From positions 285,884 to 349,883 of the forward strand of contig NZ_KB898872.1 in NCBI RefSeq assembly GCF_000377905.1: a stretch of DNA of 64,000 nt, given 5' to 3'. The position numbers were made by a program, and so were the translations under genes. Shown piece by piece: positions 45,830 through 53,916 of this stretch. How positions within the stretch are numbered: the stretch's first letter is position 1; each line of letters starts with the position of its first letter. Source of the stretch: Thioalkalivibrio sp. ALMg11. GTDB taxonomy: Bacteria; Pseudomonadota; Gammaproteobacteria; Ectothiorhodospirales; Ectothiorhodospiraceae. The notes under the pieces are model-generated. The model was not told the origin of the DNA and ran no database searches. It worked only from the letters and a program-made list of their open reading frames with translations.

Positions 45830-46267
45830 GTGGCGCACAAGAGCCCGTATTACCTTCGACAGGCCCACGTTACCCGAGCCAATCAATGGATCCGGCAGGA
45901 CTACTGCGGGACCCTCGGTACCCCCCTCGAGCTAGCCGCCCTTCTCGAAAAACTCGACGACGGAAGCCAAGTGGCAGCAACCCGCGGGGAGCCCGTCGCC
46001 AGAGTAGGATCCCGCGTTCAACTACTGGACCTTCAAACTGAGGAGACCTTTGTAATTGAACTCTGCGAGCCGGAAGACGCGAGACCCGAGCAGGCGAGGA
46101 TATCCATCCTGTCGCCGCTCGGCGCACGCCTGCTCGGGCTGCAAAGGAACAGGACAGCCGAGGTCTCATTCCTGCGGAGCCGGCTGCGGTTCATGGTAGT
46201 CAACATACTCGTGGCCGACGAGCAGATGCAGAAAAACTCGGATGAAGCCGGTCCGGAACAGGGCTGA
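45830..46267 (+). CDS. Rnk-like regulator with GreA/GreB C-terminal fold
   Basis: This 145-residue protein has a GTG start behind GGAG. Residues 55-125 match the GreA/GreB C-terminal FKBP-like domain as found in Rnk: VGSRVQLLDLQTEETFVIEL, then ISILSPLGARLLGLQRNRTA. The N-terminal 50 residues are not recognisable as an Rnk coiled coil, so it may bind RNA polymerase without acting in the secondary channel. The exact role is uncertain. Confidence 0.75.
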   Translation: MAHKSPYYLRQAHVTRANQWIRQDYCGTLGTPLELAALLEKLDDGSQVAATRGEPVARVGSRVQLLDLQTEETFVIELCEPEDARPEQARISILSPLGARLLGLQRNRTAEVSFLRSRLRFMVVNILVADEQMQKNSDEAGPEQG

Positions 46268-46274
46268 AAGGGCT

Positions 46275-46430
46275 TTACGGGGTCGGACCACGATAAAAGC
46301 CTGAAAGACCCGCAGCTATTTCGATCTCCACGCCCAGAGGAGGCTTTAAACGGCCAATTTGAGGGGCGAAAATGGCCGACCAGCGCGCAGACAGACGGCA
46401 ATGCGGTGTCTCCCTACACTCGTGTCGCGA
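46275..46430. repeat. Family B repeat, copy 5
   Basis: TACGGGGTCGGACCACGATA, GCCTGAAAGACCCGCAGC, GCTTTAAACGGCCAATTTGA, GAAAATGGCCGACCAGCGCG and GCGGTGTCTCCCTACACTCG follow the family order. It begins 8 bases after the Rnk-like gene. Confidence 0.78.
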
Positions 46431-46436
46431 TCCCGG

Positions 46437-46500
46437 GAAGAAGAGGACACCCATGTTTTTCCGAGGGTCCGAACGTTCGACACAACGGAGCGTTATCGCC
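46437..46500. repeat. Family D repeat
   Basis: GAAGAAGAGGACACCCATG, TTTTTCCGAGGGTCCG, the palindrome CGAACGTTCG and CAACGGAGCGTTATCGCC. Similar units are at 39522, 48725 and 49664. It is non-coding. Confidence 0.7.
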
Positions 46501-46689
46501 TGGCACCGCAGGGCTAATGGGTGTCCCACAGGCCGCTAGCGGGGGCATGGCGGGGCCGACCTTGCTGATCGGCAACCCCCTCTGGGCGTCCATCCTCTTT
46601 AACCCCGGTGGCGAGGGCCTGCCTGTGCCTTGCGGTGGGCTTCCAGGACTGTATCCTCGGGCGGTGATCTGTTACCGAGCGCATCAGCC

Positions 46690-47781
46690 ATGGACACGCC
46701 CACCGAATCCCCCAACCCAACGGACCCCGAAGGTCCGAGCGGCGCCGACCGCGACGGGTTTGTTGCCTTCGAACGTGGTGACTATCGAGCCGCCCGAGAC
46801 ATCTGGGAGCCACGCGCCGATGCCGGCGCGGCCTGGGCCCAGCTGGGCATGGGAATCCTTTACGCCGAGGGGCTGGGGCTGGAAGCCCGCCCGGAGCGCG
46901 CGCGCGAGTACTGGGCACAGGCCGCGGAACAGGGGCTGAGCGATGCCAGTTTCAACCTGGGCGTGATGGCCGAGAAGGCTGACCCGGCGGATACCAAGGC
47001 GGCCGAACACTGGTATCGCCGCGCGGCCGAGGCAGGACACGTCGTGGCACAGAACAACCTGGCGGTGCTCCTGCTAAACCGGGGCGGCGATGCCGCCGCC
47101 ACCGAGGCCGTCCAGTGGTGGAAACGATCCGCTGAACGTGGCGATCCCGACGCCCTGAACAGCCTCGGTGTCGCCCACCAGCAAGGCACCGGCTGCGAGC
47201 GCGATCGAGCTGCCGCAGTCGAGTACTACGCCCAGGCCGCCAACGCGGGCCACCGCGACGCGGCCTTCAACCTCGCCCTCGCCCTGGAACAAGGCGACGG
47301 AGTCGCCCCGGACCTGACCGGCGCCGCCCGCTGGTATCGCCAGGCCGCGGAGGCCGGGGACCCCGATGCGGCCGCGAAACTGGGGAATCTCTGCCGCGAT
47401 GGCAAAGGCACGAAGGAAGACCTGGCGGCAGCCGCCCACTGGTATCGGGCAGCCGCCGAAGCCGGCCACCCCCAGGCCCAGGCCAATCTTGGCGTGCTCC
47501 TGGATCGAGGCCTGGGGGTACCCCAGGACCAGTCGGCGGCGGCGCGCTGGTATCAGGCCTCCGCGCGCCAGGGTCTGGCCCCGGCGCAGTACAACCTGGG
47601 CATCGTGCTGGCCGAGGGCCATGGCGTGGAGGTCGACCGAGTCGCCGCCTGGGTCTGGTTCGCACGTGCCGCCGATCAGGGCCACAAGCCGGCGGCCGAG
47701 GCGCGCGACTACATCCACCAACAACTCACCCCGGAACAACGCGCGGAGGCCGAGACGCGCAAGGCCGAGCCCTCCAGTTAG
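46690..47781 (+). CDS. Sel1-repeat (TPR-like) protein
   Basis: This 363-residue protein is made of about eight Sel1 repeats of 36 residues, each with the pattern A-W-Y--AAEAG---AQ-NLG--L--G-GV--D (for example AARWYRQAAEAGDPDAAAKL). There is no signal peptide, so it is probably a cytoplasmic scaffold for protein interactions. The start MDTPTESPNPTDPEG is favoured; an earlier in-frame ATG lies in unlikely sequence. GC content and codon use are chromosomal. The partner is unknown. Confidence 0.88.
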   Translation: MDTPTESPNPTDPEGPSGADRDGFVAFERGDYRAARDIWEPRADAGAAWAQLGMGILYAEGLGLEARPERAREYWAQAAEQGLSDASFNLGVMAEKADPADTKAAEHWYRRAAEAGHVVAQNNLAVLLLNRGGDAAATEAVQWWKRSAERGDPDALNSLGVAHQQGTGCERDRAAAVEYYAQAANAGHRDAAFNLALALEQGDGVAPDLTGAARWYRQAAEAGDPDAAAKLGNLCRDGKGTKEDLAAAAHWYRAAAEAGHPQAQANLGVLLDRGLGVPQDQSAAARWYQASARQGLAPAQYNLGIVLAEGHGVEVDRVAAWVWFARAADQGHKPAAEARDYIHQQLTPEQRAEAETRKAEPSS

Positions 47782-47971
47782 TTAGTCCATCACCCGATCG
47801 GCACGAGGACCACGAGCGTCCCCGGCGAGTGCGGCCACCGCTGCTCCGAACGTGACCAATTTGATCTGTCCCCGTTTCTGGGGACGGCGTCAGACCCGCG
47901 CAAGAAACCACCGGACGCTAACCGCGATAATGGGGACCGATGCCTATTCCTGCGCGGTTCGGGCTGTCGCG

Positions 47972-48613
47972 TCACCCTGCCGCGGCCGGGCTGCTGGATC
48001 CTTCCCGAATACCACGCCCCACTGCGGCATCGTTCCGGCGCAGCGGAGAGCGCCGTGCGAAGGGGCAGTATCGACGCCAGTCGGCGTCCTTGTCCGCCAT
48101 TTCCGGGTGCATGGCGGGTGTCAGATCCCGCAACTGGCGCCAGAGCATCGGGTCGCCTCCCTCCAGCACCTCCAGCCAGGCCGCCTTCTCGCGAACAAAC
48201 GCCGGCGTGAAGGCACGATCATGCATGAATACGGTACAGGCCAGATCGATCAGCTGGGCCAGTTTCACGGTCTTGGCCGGCGCACTTGCCTGGGCCAGAT
48301 GTGCCCGATCGATCGCCTTGCGCTGGGCCCGGTTGCCGTCCTCCGGGCGACTCACGTCGCTGATCATCGCCACCATTTCTGCGACCTCCGCACCAAACAG
48401 CCGCTCCAGGGTCTCCGGTTTTACCCCGGTATCCCGAATGGTGTCCTGCAGCCAGACGGCCGCCCGCATGCACTCGGTGTGCTGCACCGAACGCAGCAGT
48501 TCCACAACCCGCGCCGGATGCACGATATAGGGATCGCCGGTATACCGGCAGACGTGCTCGACGCGCGCATGCGCGGCAATGGCGAAGGAACGGGCGCGTT
48601 GTTCCAGCTGCAT
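47972..48613 (-). CDS. HD-domain protein with altered metal site
   Basis: This 213-residue protein is related to the HD hydrolase part of Rel/SpoT-like proteins: AIAAHARVEHVCRYTGDPYIVHPARVVELL, then AAVWLQDTIRDTGVKPETLE and KTVKLAQLIDLACTVF. The HD pair that coordinates metal reads Q56-D57 instead of His-Asp, so hydrolysis may be lost. The last 40 residues are low quality and may reflect a frameshift near 48.05 kb, with ADWRRYCPFARRSPLRRNDA uncharacteristic of the family. No synthetase domain is present. Confidence 0.75.
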   Translation of the reverse strand: MQLEQRARSFAIAAHARVEHVCRYTGDPYIVHPARVVELLRSVQHTECMRAAVWLQDTIRDTGVKPETLERLFGAEVAEMVAMISDVSRPEDGNRAQRKAIDRAHLAQASAPAKTVKLAQLIDLACTVFMHDRAFTPAFVREKAAWLEVLEGGDPMLWRQLRDLTPAMHPEMADKDADWRRYCPFARRSPLRRNDAAVGRGIREGSSSPAAAG

Positions 48614-48724
48614 GGGTTGATCCGGAATAGTGTGATGCCCGTTATTGTAGAGAAACCGAATCAGAACGGCCCTACGTTACGGCGCCGGACTCAGCAAAGT
48701 GCGTCACGCTATTGGGTACGCGAG

Positions 48725-48742
48725 GAAGAAGAGGACACCCAT
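48725..48742. repeat. Family D repeat, left end only
   Basis: GAAGAAGAGGACACCCAT lies in the gap between the HD gene and the voltage-sensor gene; the rest of the unit is absent. Confidence 0.55.
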
Positions 48743-48835
48743 CTTCTTGCAGCCGGCCTTCACCGACCCCTGCAGTACGGGCTCTTGGCGTCAGCCGCGG
48801 CGCACGCTCTGCTGGAAAAAGGGCAGGATTTTCCG

Positions 48836-48992
48836 CCGCAAAGAGCCTCAAAACCATTCTGTTTGGCACCGAACCGACGCCAGCCTGACATCGGCCTATG
48901 GTGGCGAACAGTCTGTGTTGATGACGAACGCGCCATGCAAAGAAACAGAATCCATGGCGTGGCGTTATCCATTGCCATGCGCGCGCTGGAAG
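48836..48992. repeat. Family C repeat, copy 2
   Basis: CGCAAAGAGCCTCAAAACC, CGACGCCAGCCTGACATCGG, CCTATGGTGGCGAACAGTC and ATTGCCATGCGCGCGC match 44553-44712. It ends 30 bases before the next gene. Confidence 0.75.
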
Positions 48993-49022
48993 GCGGGCAC
49001 TCAGGGTAGCGGGAGGGAGCCG

Positions 49023-49607
49023 GTGCGACTGAAGCTTGAATCGGCACTTGAAGAATCGCTCAGCAATTACCTGACTGCTGCCGTCATCATTGCCGCCATA
49101 CTGACCGCACCGCTGACGATCACTTACTGGTTAGACGTGGAACACCCCCTGATCACGGTCGCCGATTGGCTGATCTGGGCAGTGTTCGTGGTCGAGTATG
49201 CTTTTTACATGGCCATCTCGCATGACCGCTGGAAGACGACCAAGGAAAACTGGCTGTCGGTGTTAATTATCATCTTCTCCTTTCCACTGCTTCACGAGAT
49301 ACTCAAATCCACGCGGCTGATCAGACTTCTCCGCCCACTGCCGCTGCTGCGACACACGGCCCTGCTCCGACAGATTGAACTGTTCCGCATGTCCAGCGTC
49401 CGCAACGCCGGCAGCAGTGCCGCGATGACAGAGGCCAAGGAAAAGTTGGGCAAGGAACACTGGGCTGTCCGCTTCATCGTACGCGTCGAGTACTATCGTT
49501 CACGCCTTGTTACGGGTCTGCTGAAACTCCTGCCATTCATAAAGTCCAGCACCATTCGCAAGCGACGGCAGGAGGAGCGCTCAAAGCGCGAAGACATGAA
49601 CGAATAG
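49023..49607 (+). CDS. Voltage-sensor-domain membrane protein without pore
   Basis: This 194-residue protein has a GTG start behind GGGAG. Four helices are seen: S1 (about 16-37), S2 (about 45-66, with E58 in FVVEYAFY), S3 (about 76-95) and S4 (about 97-122). S4 has arginines at 98, 101, 104, 110, 116 and 122 (TRLIRLLRPLPLLR), the charged ladder of voltage sensors. No pore helices or TVGYG selectivity filter follow; instead there is a basic cytoplasmic tail. It may be a proton-channel-like sensor, a lone regulatory sensor, or a truncated potassium channel. Confidence 0.7.
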   Translation: MRLKLESALEESLSNYLTAAVIIAAILTAPLTITYWLDVEHPLITVADWLIWAVFVVEYAFYMAISHDRWKTTKENWLSVLIIIFSFPLLHEILKSTRLIRLLRPLPLLRHTALLRQIELFRMSSVRNAGSSAAMTEAKEKLGKEHWAVRFIVRVEYYRSRLVTGLLKLLPFIKSSTIRKRRQEERSKREDMNE

Positions 49608-49663
49608 CCAGAAACTGCTCGATGGGTTGTGTTGTATCTCGCTCATCCTTACGCCAGGACCAG

Positions 49664-49730
49664 GAAGAAGAGGACACCCCCGTTTTTTCAGATGGTCCGA
49701 ACGTTCGAGACGACGGCCCGTTATCGGCGG
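49664..49730. repeat. Family D repeat
   Basis: GAAGAAGAGGACACCCC, TTTTTTCAGATGGTCCG, CGAACGTTCG and CGACGGCCCGTTATCGGC. It lies immediately left of the miniature element. Confidence 0.7.
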
Positions 49731-49734
49731 GGTT

Positions 49735-50005
49735 AGGGAGACGCTGATTCATTCACACGCCCGCGCTCGAGTCGATTTTGCTCGATGACAAGGCGCGGCG
49801 AGCGAAGTGTAGCCGAGCTACATGAGCGAGCCGCAACGCAGTCAGCGGGCAAAATCGGCCGAGCCCCTCCGGGAGGGGACCCCATTTTCCCCGATCCTGC
49901 GTTGCGCTGTTTGCCGGTAGAACCACTACCGGTCTGCACAGCACGCCTTGTCTCGGAAAAAAATGGGGCACCAACGCGGTCGCGTGAATGAATCAGCGTC
50001 TCCCT
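49735..50005. mobile_element. Miniature inverted-repeat element, family A copy 2
   Basis: A 271-bp element with near-perfect terminal inverted repeats AGGGAGACGCTGATTCATTC. Its interior is inverted relative to the copies at 15569-15851 and 60386-60655: GACAAGGCGCGG, CATGAGCGAGCCGCAACGC, GATCCTGCGTTGCGC and CCGGTAGAACCACTACCGG. It carries no gene and is flanked by TT and AG, forming TTA and TAG at its borders. Nothing else is seen between 50006 and 50173. Confidence 0.88.
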
Positions 50006-50173
50006 AGTGGGTGTCCCGCAGCTCGAAGCGCCACGACTACAGCGGGCGCATCGCACTGAGGGTCGTCTACTGGATTCCAGGGGGCCGAACGTGGACGCGC
50101 CGCGGGCACGGCGACAGGTACGCGCGGACGGTCTACCCTCCTAGGACACCGTCCGGATGAGTAACCCCCTCCC

Positions 50174-51637
50174 ATGCCGTTTCCCGCGCAGAAGACAAAG
50201 ATCGTTGCCACCATTGGGCCGGCGTCCGATTCACCAGAGACGCTGCGGCGCATGATGCTGGCCGGGCTCGATGTAGCACGGCTGAACTTCTCGCACGGCG
50301 ATGCCGCCTACCATGCCGAGTTGATCGGCCACATCCGCGACGCCGCGCGCGCGACCGGCACCCGCGTCGCTATCCTCGGGGACCTGCCGGGTCCGAAGAT
50401 GCGTATCGGCGAACTGGCGGAAGAGCCGATCGAACTGCACACCGACCAGACCATCACCCTGACTACCGAGGACTGTATTGGCGACGCCTCGCGGGTCAGC
50501 GTGTCGTTCGCGGGCCTGCCGGAGGCGGTGCAGCCGGGCGATGCCCTGTTCCTGAACGATGGCTTCATCGAGCTGGAGGTGGTTACAGTCGAGCGCAGCG
50601 AAGTGATCTGCCGCGTGCATACCGGCGGCGAACTGCGCTCACGCAAGGGCCTGAATCTGCCAGGCATCGATCTCGGTATCCGCGCCTTCACCACGGAAGA
50701 CCACCAATGGCTGCGGTTTGCAGCGGAACACGGCGTGGATGCGGTCAGCCAGAGCTTCGTGGTCGACGGCGACGACATCCTTGCGGTGCGCAAGGCCGCG
50801 GAAGCGCTGGACTATGCCCCCTTCATCATCGCCAAGATCGAGCGCGCCGCCGCGCTGGAACAGCTCGACAGCATCCTCGAGGCCGCTGACGGCATCATGG
50901 TGGCGCGCGGGGATCTCGGAGTGGAGATTCCGATCGCGCGCATCGCCCTCGCCCAGCGGCGCATCACCCGACGCGCCAACCGGCACAACCGCCCGGTGAT
51001 CACCGCCACCCAGATGCTGGAGTCCATGGTCGCCTCGCGCCGCCCTACCCGCGCCGAGGCCACCGACGTCGCCAACGCCATCCTCGGCGGCACCGACTGC
51101 GTGATGCTTTCCGCCGAGTCGGCGATGGGGCTCTATCCGGTGGAGGCCGTGGCGATGCTGGCGGCCATCGCCCGCTCCATCGAACCGGAACGCGATGGCG
51201 GCATCAGCGCCGACGGCCCGGACGACTCCGACGAGGCAGGTCTTGACCGAGCCGTCGACCTGATCGCGCGCAGCGTACTCCACACCGCCCAGCGGCGCCT
51301 GCCACGGGTCACCCTGGCGCCTACGGCCAGTGGTGCCACTGCCCGGCGCATCGCCCGCCTGCGCCTGCCCTGCTGGATCGCTGCCTTCACCCCAACCCCG
51401 GCCACCGCCCAGGGCCTGCTGTTTTCCTACGGCGTCCACCCGGTGGAGGTCGCCGAGGACCGCGCCGACTGGAACGACTTCGCCCGCCAGTGGCTCACCG
51501 AGCACGGCATCGACGACGGCCTCGCCCTCCTCGTCCAGGGCCCCTCGGGGCCCCATCCGACCGGCAACCACCGCCTGGAACTGCTCGAACTCGACCGCCC
51601 CCGCCAGAACTACACCAACGCACCGGAGCACCCCTGA
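50174..51637 (+). CDS. pyk: Pyruvate kinase
   Basis: This 487-residue glycolytic enzyme converts phosphoenolpyruvate and ADP to pyruvate and ATP. TKIVATIGPASDSPETLRRM, ARLNFSHGDAAYH, the active-site stretch IIAKIERAAALEQLD, GIMVARGDLGVEIP and ITATQMLESMV are present, with a C-terminal regulatory domain. The length is normal. It stands alone; an element of family A lies 168 bases upstream, in the promoter region. The allosteric effector is not readable. Confidence 0.97.
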   Translation: MPFPAQKTKIVATIGPASDSPETLRRMMLAGLDVARLNFSHGDAAYHAELIGHIRDAARATGTRVAILGDLPGPKMRIGELAEEPIELHTDQTITLTTEDCIGDASRVSVSFAGLPEAVQPGDALFLNDGFIELEVVTVERSEVICRVHTGGELRSRKGLNLPGIDLGIRAFTTEDHQWLRFAAEHGVDAVSQSFVVDGDDILAVRKAAEALDYAPFIIAKIERAAALEQLDSILEAADGIMVARGDLGVEIPIARIALAQRRITRRANRHNRPVITATQMLESMVASRRPTRAEATDVANAILGGTDCVMLSAESAMGLYPVEAVAMLAAIARSIEPERDGGISADGPDDSDEAGLDRAVDLIARSVLHTAQRRLPRVTLAPTASGATARRIARLRLPCWIAAFTPTPATAQGLLFSYGVHPVEVAEDRADWNDFARQWLTEHGIDDGLALLVQGPSGPHPTGNHRLELLELDRPRQNYTNAPEHP

Positions 51638-51733
51638 CCCACACCCCCGTGCGGCCGAAGACGGAAGAACAGAGACGAAAGACCAGGACACCCACCTTCT
51701 GGCCGAGCTAAAAGGGCAGAGAGATTTGGATCG

Positions 51734-51925
51734 CGGGAAAAGGGGACAGATTTATTTTCCGCCGCGTTCGCTGACTCGCGATGCGCTGCAGCGCGTCCAG
51801 CGCACTGGCAACCCGCGTTTCGTAGACGAATTGGGGCAGATCCTCGGCTACTGCATCGAGCGTCGCCGGCCCGGGCGGCCCCCGTCGCGCCCAACATGAG
51901 CAATTAATCTGTCCCCGTTTTCATG
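51734..51925 (+). pseudogene. Remnant of an IS200-like/REP-associated transposase (RAYT)
   Basis: A stretch bounded by GGGGACAGATTTATTTTCC on the left and the inverse ATTAATCTGTCCCCGTTTTC on the right. Inside, one frame reads TRDALQRVQRTGNPRFVDEL and RRRPGRPPSR, resembling the C-terminal tail of REP-associated tyrosine transposases. The catalytic HUH domain is missing, so it is a deletion relic. A similar GATCTGTCCCCGTTTCTGGG motif occurs at 47864. The start of the fragment is undefined. Confidence 0.5.
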
Positions 51926-51961
51926 CGGCATAGCCTTGCTGGACCTCGATTCGCTGGGGCC

Positions 51962-51967
51962 TATACT
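51962..51967 (+). promoter_or_regulatory. Possible -10 element (TATACT)
   Basis: TATACT lies 157 bases upstream of the periplasmic protein gene at 52124; no convincing -35 at standard spacing was seen. Confidence 0.3.
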
Positions 51968-52014
51968 TCAGGTAGGCGCTGGATAACGCCGATTTCGGCT
52001 AATCCGGCATAGGT

Positions 52015-52053
52015 GCCCCCGCATCACGCGCGCCCGTGATAGCGCGTGGGGGC
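52015..52053 (+). promoter_or_regulatory. Long hairpin in the leader of the periplasmic protein gene
   Basis: GCCCCCGC-ATCACG-CGCGCC-CGTGAT-AGC-GCGTGGGGGC folds into a nested stem of about 14 bp. It lies 70 bases before the start codon and outside the ribosome binding site. It could be a terminator-like attenuator without T-run or an mRNA stabiliser. Confidence 0.4.
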
Positions 52054-52123
52054 GTAGATCGACCGCGCGACCGCGAGCAGGAGCGCCCGGGCGCGTTTTC
52101 CTTTGAGAACAGGAGGAACCGCC

Positions 52124-52606
52124 ATGTCGCACATGAAGAGTTTGTTTCAGCTTTCCATCCTGGCCCTGTTCTGGGCCCTAATGGCAACTGGGAATGCCGC
52201 CGCTGCCGAGGAAGGAGCAAACCACAATACCGCAGGAGGGCTCTCCATCTATCTTGGCGTGCTCCCGGCCGCCATGATCCAAGGGGCCCACCCGCCAGAT
52301 CACCCGGAAGCCGAGATGCACGACGGCATACCCAGCGGGCGTCATGCCTACCACATCACTGCGGCTCTGTTCGACGTCGAGACTGGCGAGCGCGTGGAGA
52401 AGGCGGAAATCGACGCGAGCGTCGCCCCACTCGGCCTGAGCGCAACCAGTCGGCGACTTGAACCGATGGAGATTGCCGATACGGTGACATTCGGCAACTA
52501 CTTCACAATGCGCCGGGATGGGGAGTACCAGATCGCTTTGTCCATCACCCCTGAAGACGCGGACGAACCCGTCACCGTGGAGTTCTCCTATATCCATCGC
52601 AATTAG
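52124..52606 (+). CDS. Periplasmic YtkA-like protein
   Basis: This 160-residue protein has signal peptide MKSLFQLSILALFWALMATGNAAAA. The mature part is an Ig-like beta sandwich: HAYHITAALFDVETGERVEKAEIDA, LEPMEIADTVTFGNYFTM and DGEYQIALSITPE. This is the pattern of YtkA-like periplasmic domains found near copper or cytochrome oxidase genes. Histidines in GAHPPDHPEAEMHDGIPSG could bind metal. ATG follows AGGAGG. The function is unassigned. Confidence 0.7.
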   Translation: MSHMKSLFQLSILALFWALMATGNAAAAEEGANHNTAGGLSIYLGVLPAAMIQGAHPPDHPEAEMHDGIPSGRHAYHITAALFDVETGERVEKAEIDASVAPLGLSATSRRLEPMEIADTVTFGNYFTMRRDGEYQIALSITPEDADEPVTVEFSYIHRN

Positions 52607-52743
52607 GACTGAAGCCCCCCGAGAACAACGGGGTCGGGGTCGGACCCGACCAAGGGGCTGTAGCTCAGACCGTATTGAGATTGACGAATGGGGACACCCA
52701 CCATTTTGCCAAGCCGGGAGGTCAGGCACATGCGGATGCCCGG

Positions 52744-53682
52744 TCAGTCCAGGGGCAGGATGCGCCGGCGCGGCGGTGGGGCATCCTGCAGCCTCTGCTG
52801 GTTCGCGTACTCGCGCTGCTTCTGGTCGAGATAAGTCTCCCGGTCCAGTTCGCGTAGCTGGCGCGAGTACTCGTCGGTCAGGTCGAACCAGCGCTCCAGG
52901 CGGGCCAGAAGCTGCTCCTCAGCCGGCCGGTCGCGGATGTCGAGCCAGGCCTGCAGTGCAAGATAGAAGCGCATGACGTTGCGTTCGATCATCCCTTCCA
53001 GGCCGCCGATGTATTGCGCCTCGCCATTGTCGTACCCCACCACGGTGAATCCCACCCGGTCGCGTCCGCCGGTGGCGAGGTAGACGCGAGCGGCCAGCCG
53101 GGCAATCACCCCGAAGCGCAACGAGTACTCGAGCTTGACGAGGATTCCCGTGTCGTGCGGCACGACATGAACGACGATGGAGTAATCCCGCGTCCCGTAG
53201 GGCCCACGATCGGCCTCCAGCTCGATCAGTAGCCAGTCGTCGTCCATCTGCGCCGAGCGCCTGAGGAGCTCGACAGACTCCGCGTACTCCGGCTCCTCGT
53301 AACGCGCACGGCCCACGTACAGCTTCAGCAAGGCGGCCGCCGCCCCAGGGCCGTCGCGGTAGACACAGCTCTTGATGTTGATGTGCAGAAAGGTGATTTC
53401 GCACCACGCTGAAAGCGCTTCCAGCTCACTGGCCACCAGCGCAAACGAATACGGCAGCCGGGCGTGTACCGCCCCCTCGACGACGCCCCCCTTCAGGGTG
53501 GAGGTGACCGCAATCGGGTCGTCGAGCGGCGATTCGGCAATGGCGGCGAGCCAATCTTCGGGATCATCCGCATGGGCCAGCTGAGGGCTCCCGGCGAGCA
53601 GAACCAACCCGAGCAGCACGACCAGGGGCGACCGGAACCACCAGGATTTCGTGGCAAGCGGAACGGCCGGCAGTCGAAACAT
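52744..53682 (-). CDS. Secreted protein of unknown function
   Basis: This 312-residue protein has a signal peptide (SPLVVLLGLVLLAGSPQLAHAD). The mature part is predicted mixed alpha/beta with no family I can name. It has a well-conserved looking core LVASELEALSAWCEITFLHI and YVGRARYEEPEYAESVELLR, and a basic glutamine-rich tail. ATG at 53682 follows GGAGGGG. It is a single gene between a convergent periplasmic gene and a rhodanese gene. Confidence 0.7.
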   Translation of the reverse strand: MFRLPAVPLATKSWWFRSPLVVLLGLVLLAGSPQLAHADDPEDWLAAIAESPLDDPIAVTSTLKGGVVEGAVHARLPYSFALVASELEALSAWCEITFLHINIKSCVYRDGPGAAAALLKLYVGRARYEEPEYAESVELLRRSAQMDDDWLLIELEADRGPYGTRDYSIVVHVVPHDTGILVKLEYSLRFGVIARLAARVYLATGGRDRVGFTVVGYDNGEAQYIGGLEGMIERNVMRFYLALQAWLDIRDRPAEEQLLARLERWFDLTDEYSRQLRELDRETYLDQKQREYANQQRLQDAPPPRRRILPLD

Positions 53683-53916
53683 GGCAGCGCCCCTCCGTAG
53701 AATTGGCCCGCCGGAACCCGACGACGGTGATGACGGGATCGGCCCCGGACAAGGACCCAAAACAGTGCCAATCAAGGCGAAATCGCCTCTGTTCATCCCC
53801 TCTAAATAGCCCATTCCGGCAGTAAAAATGGGCAAGCAGACGCGAACGGACGCAGATGCGCGACGTCGCTTCGCCGGAGATGAGGTCTCGGCGGCTCCGG
53901 CCGGCGGAAGCGCCCA

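Noticed and set aside
50639-51691. 350-codon minus-strand frame opposite pyk
   Set aside because: Antisense to pyruvate kinase; no features of its own.
52103-52123. Earlier start for the YtkA-like protein
   Set aside because: The extra residues precede a normal signal peptide; the ATG at 52124 has the AGGAGG site.
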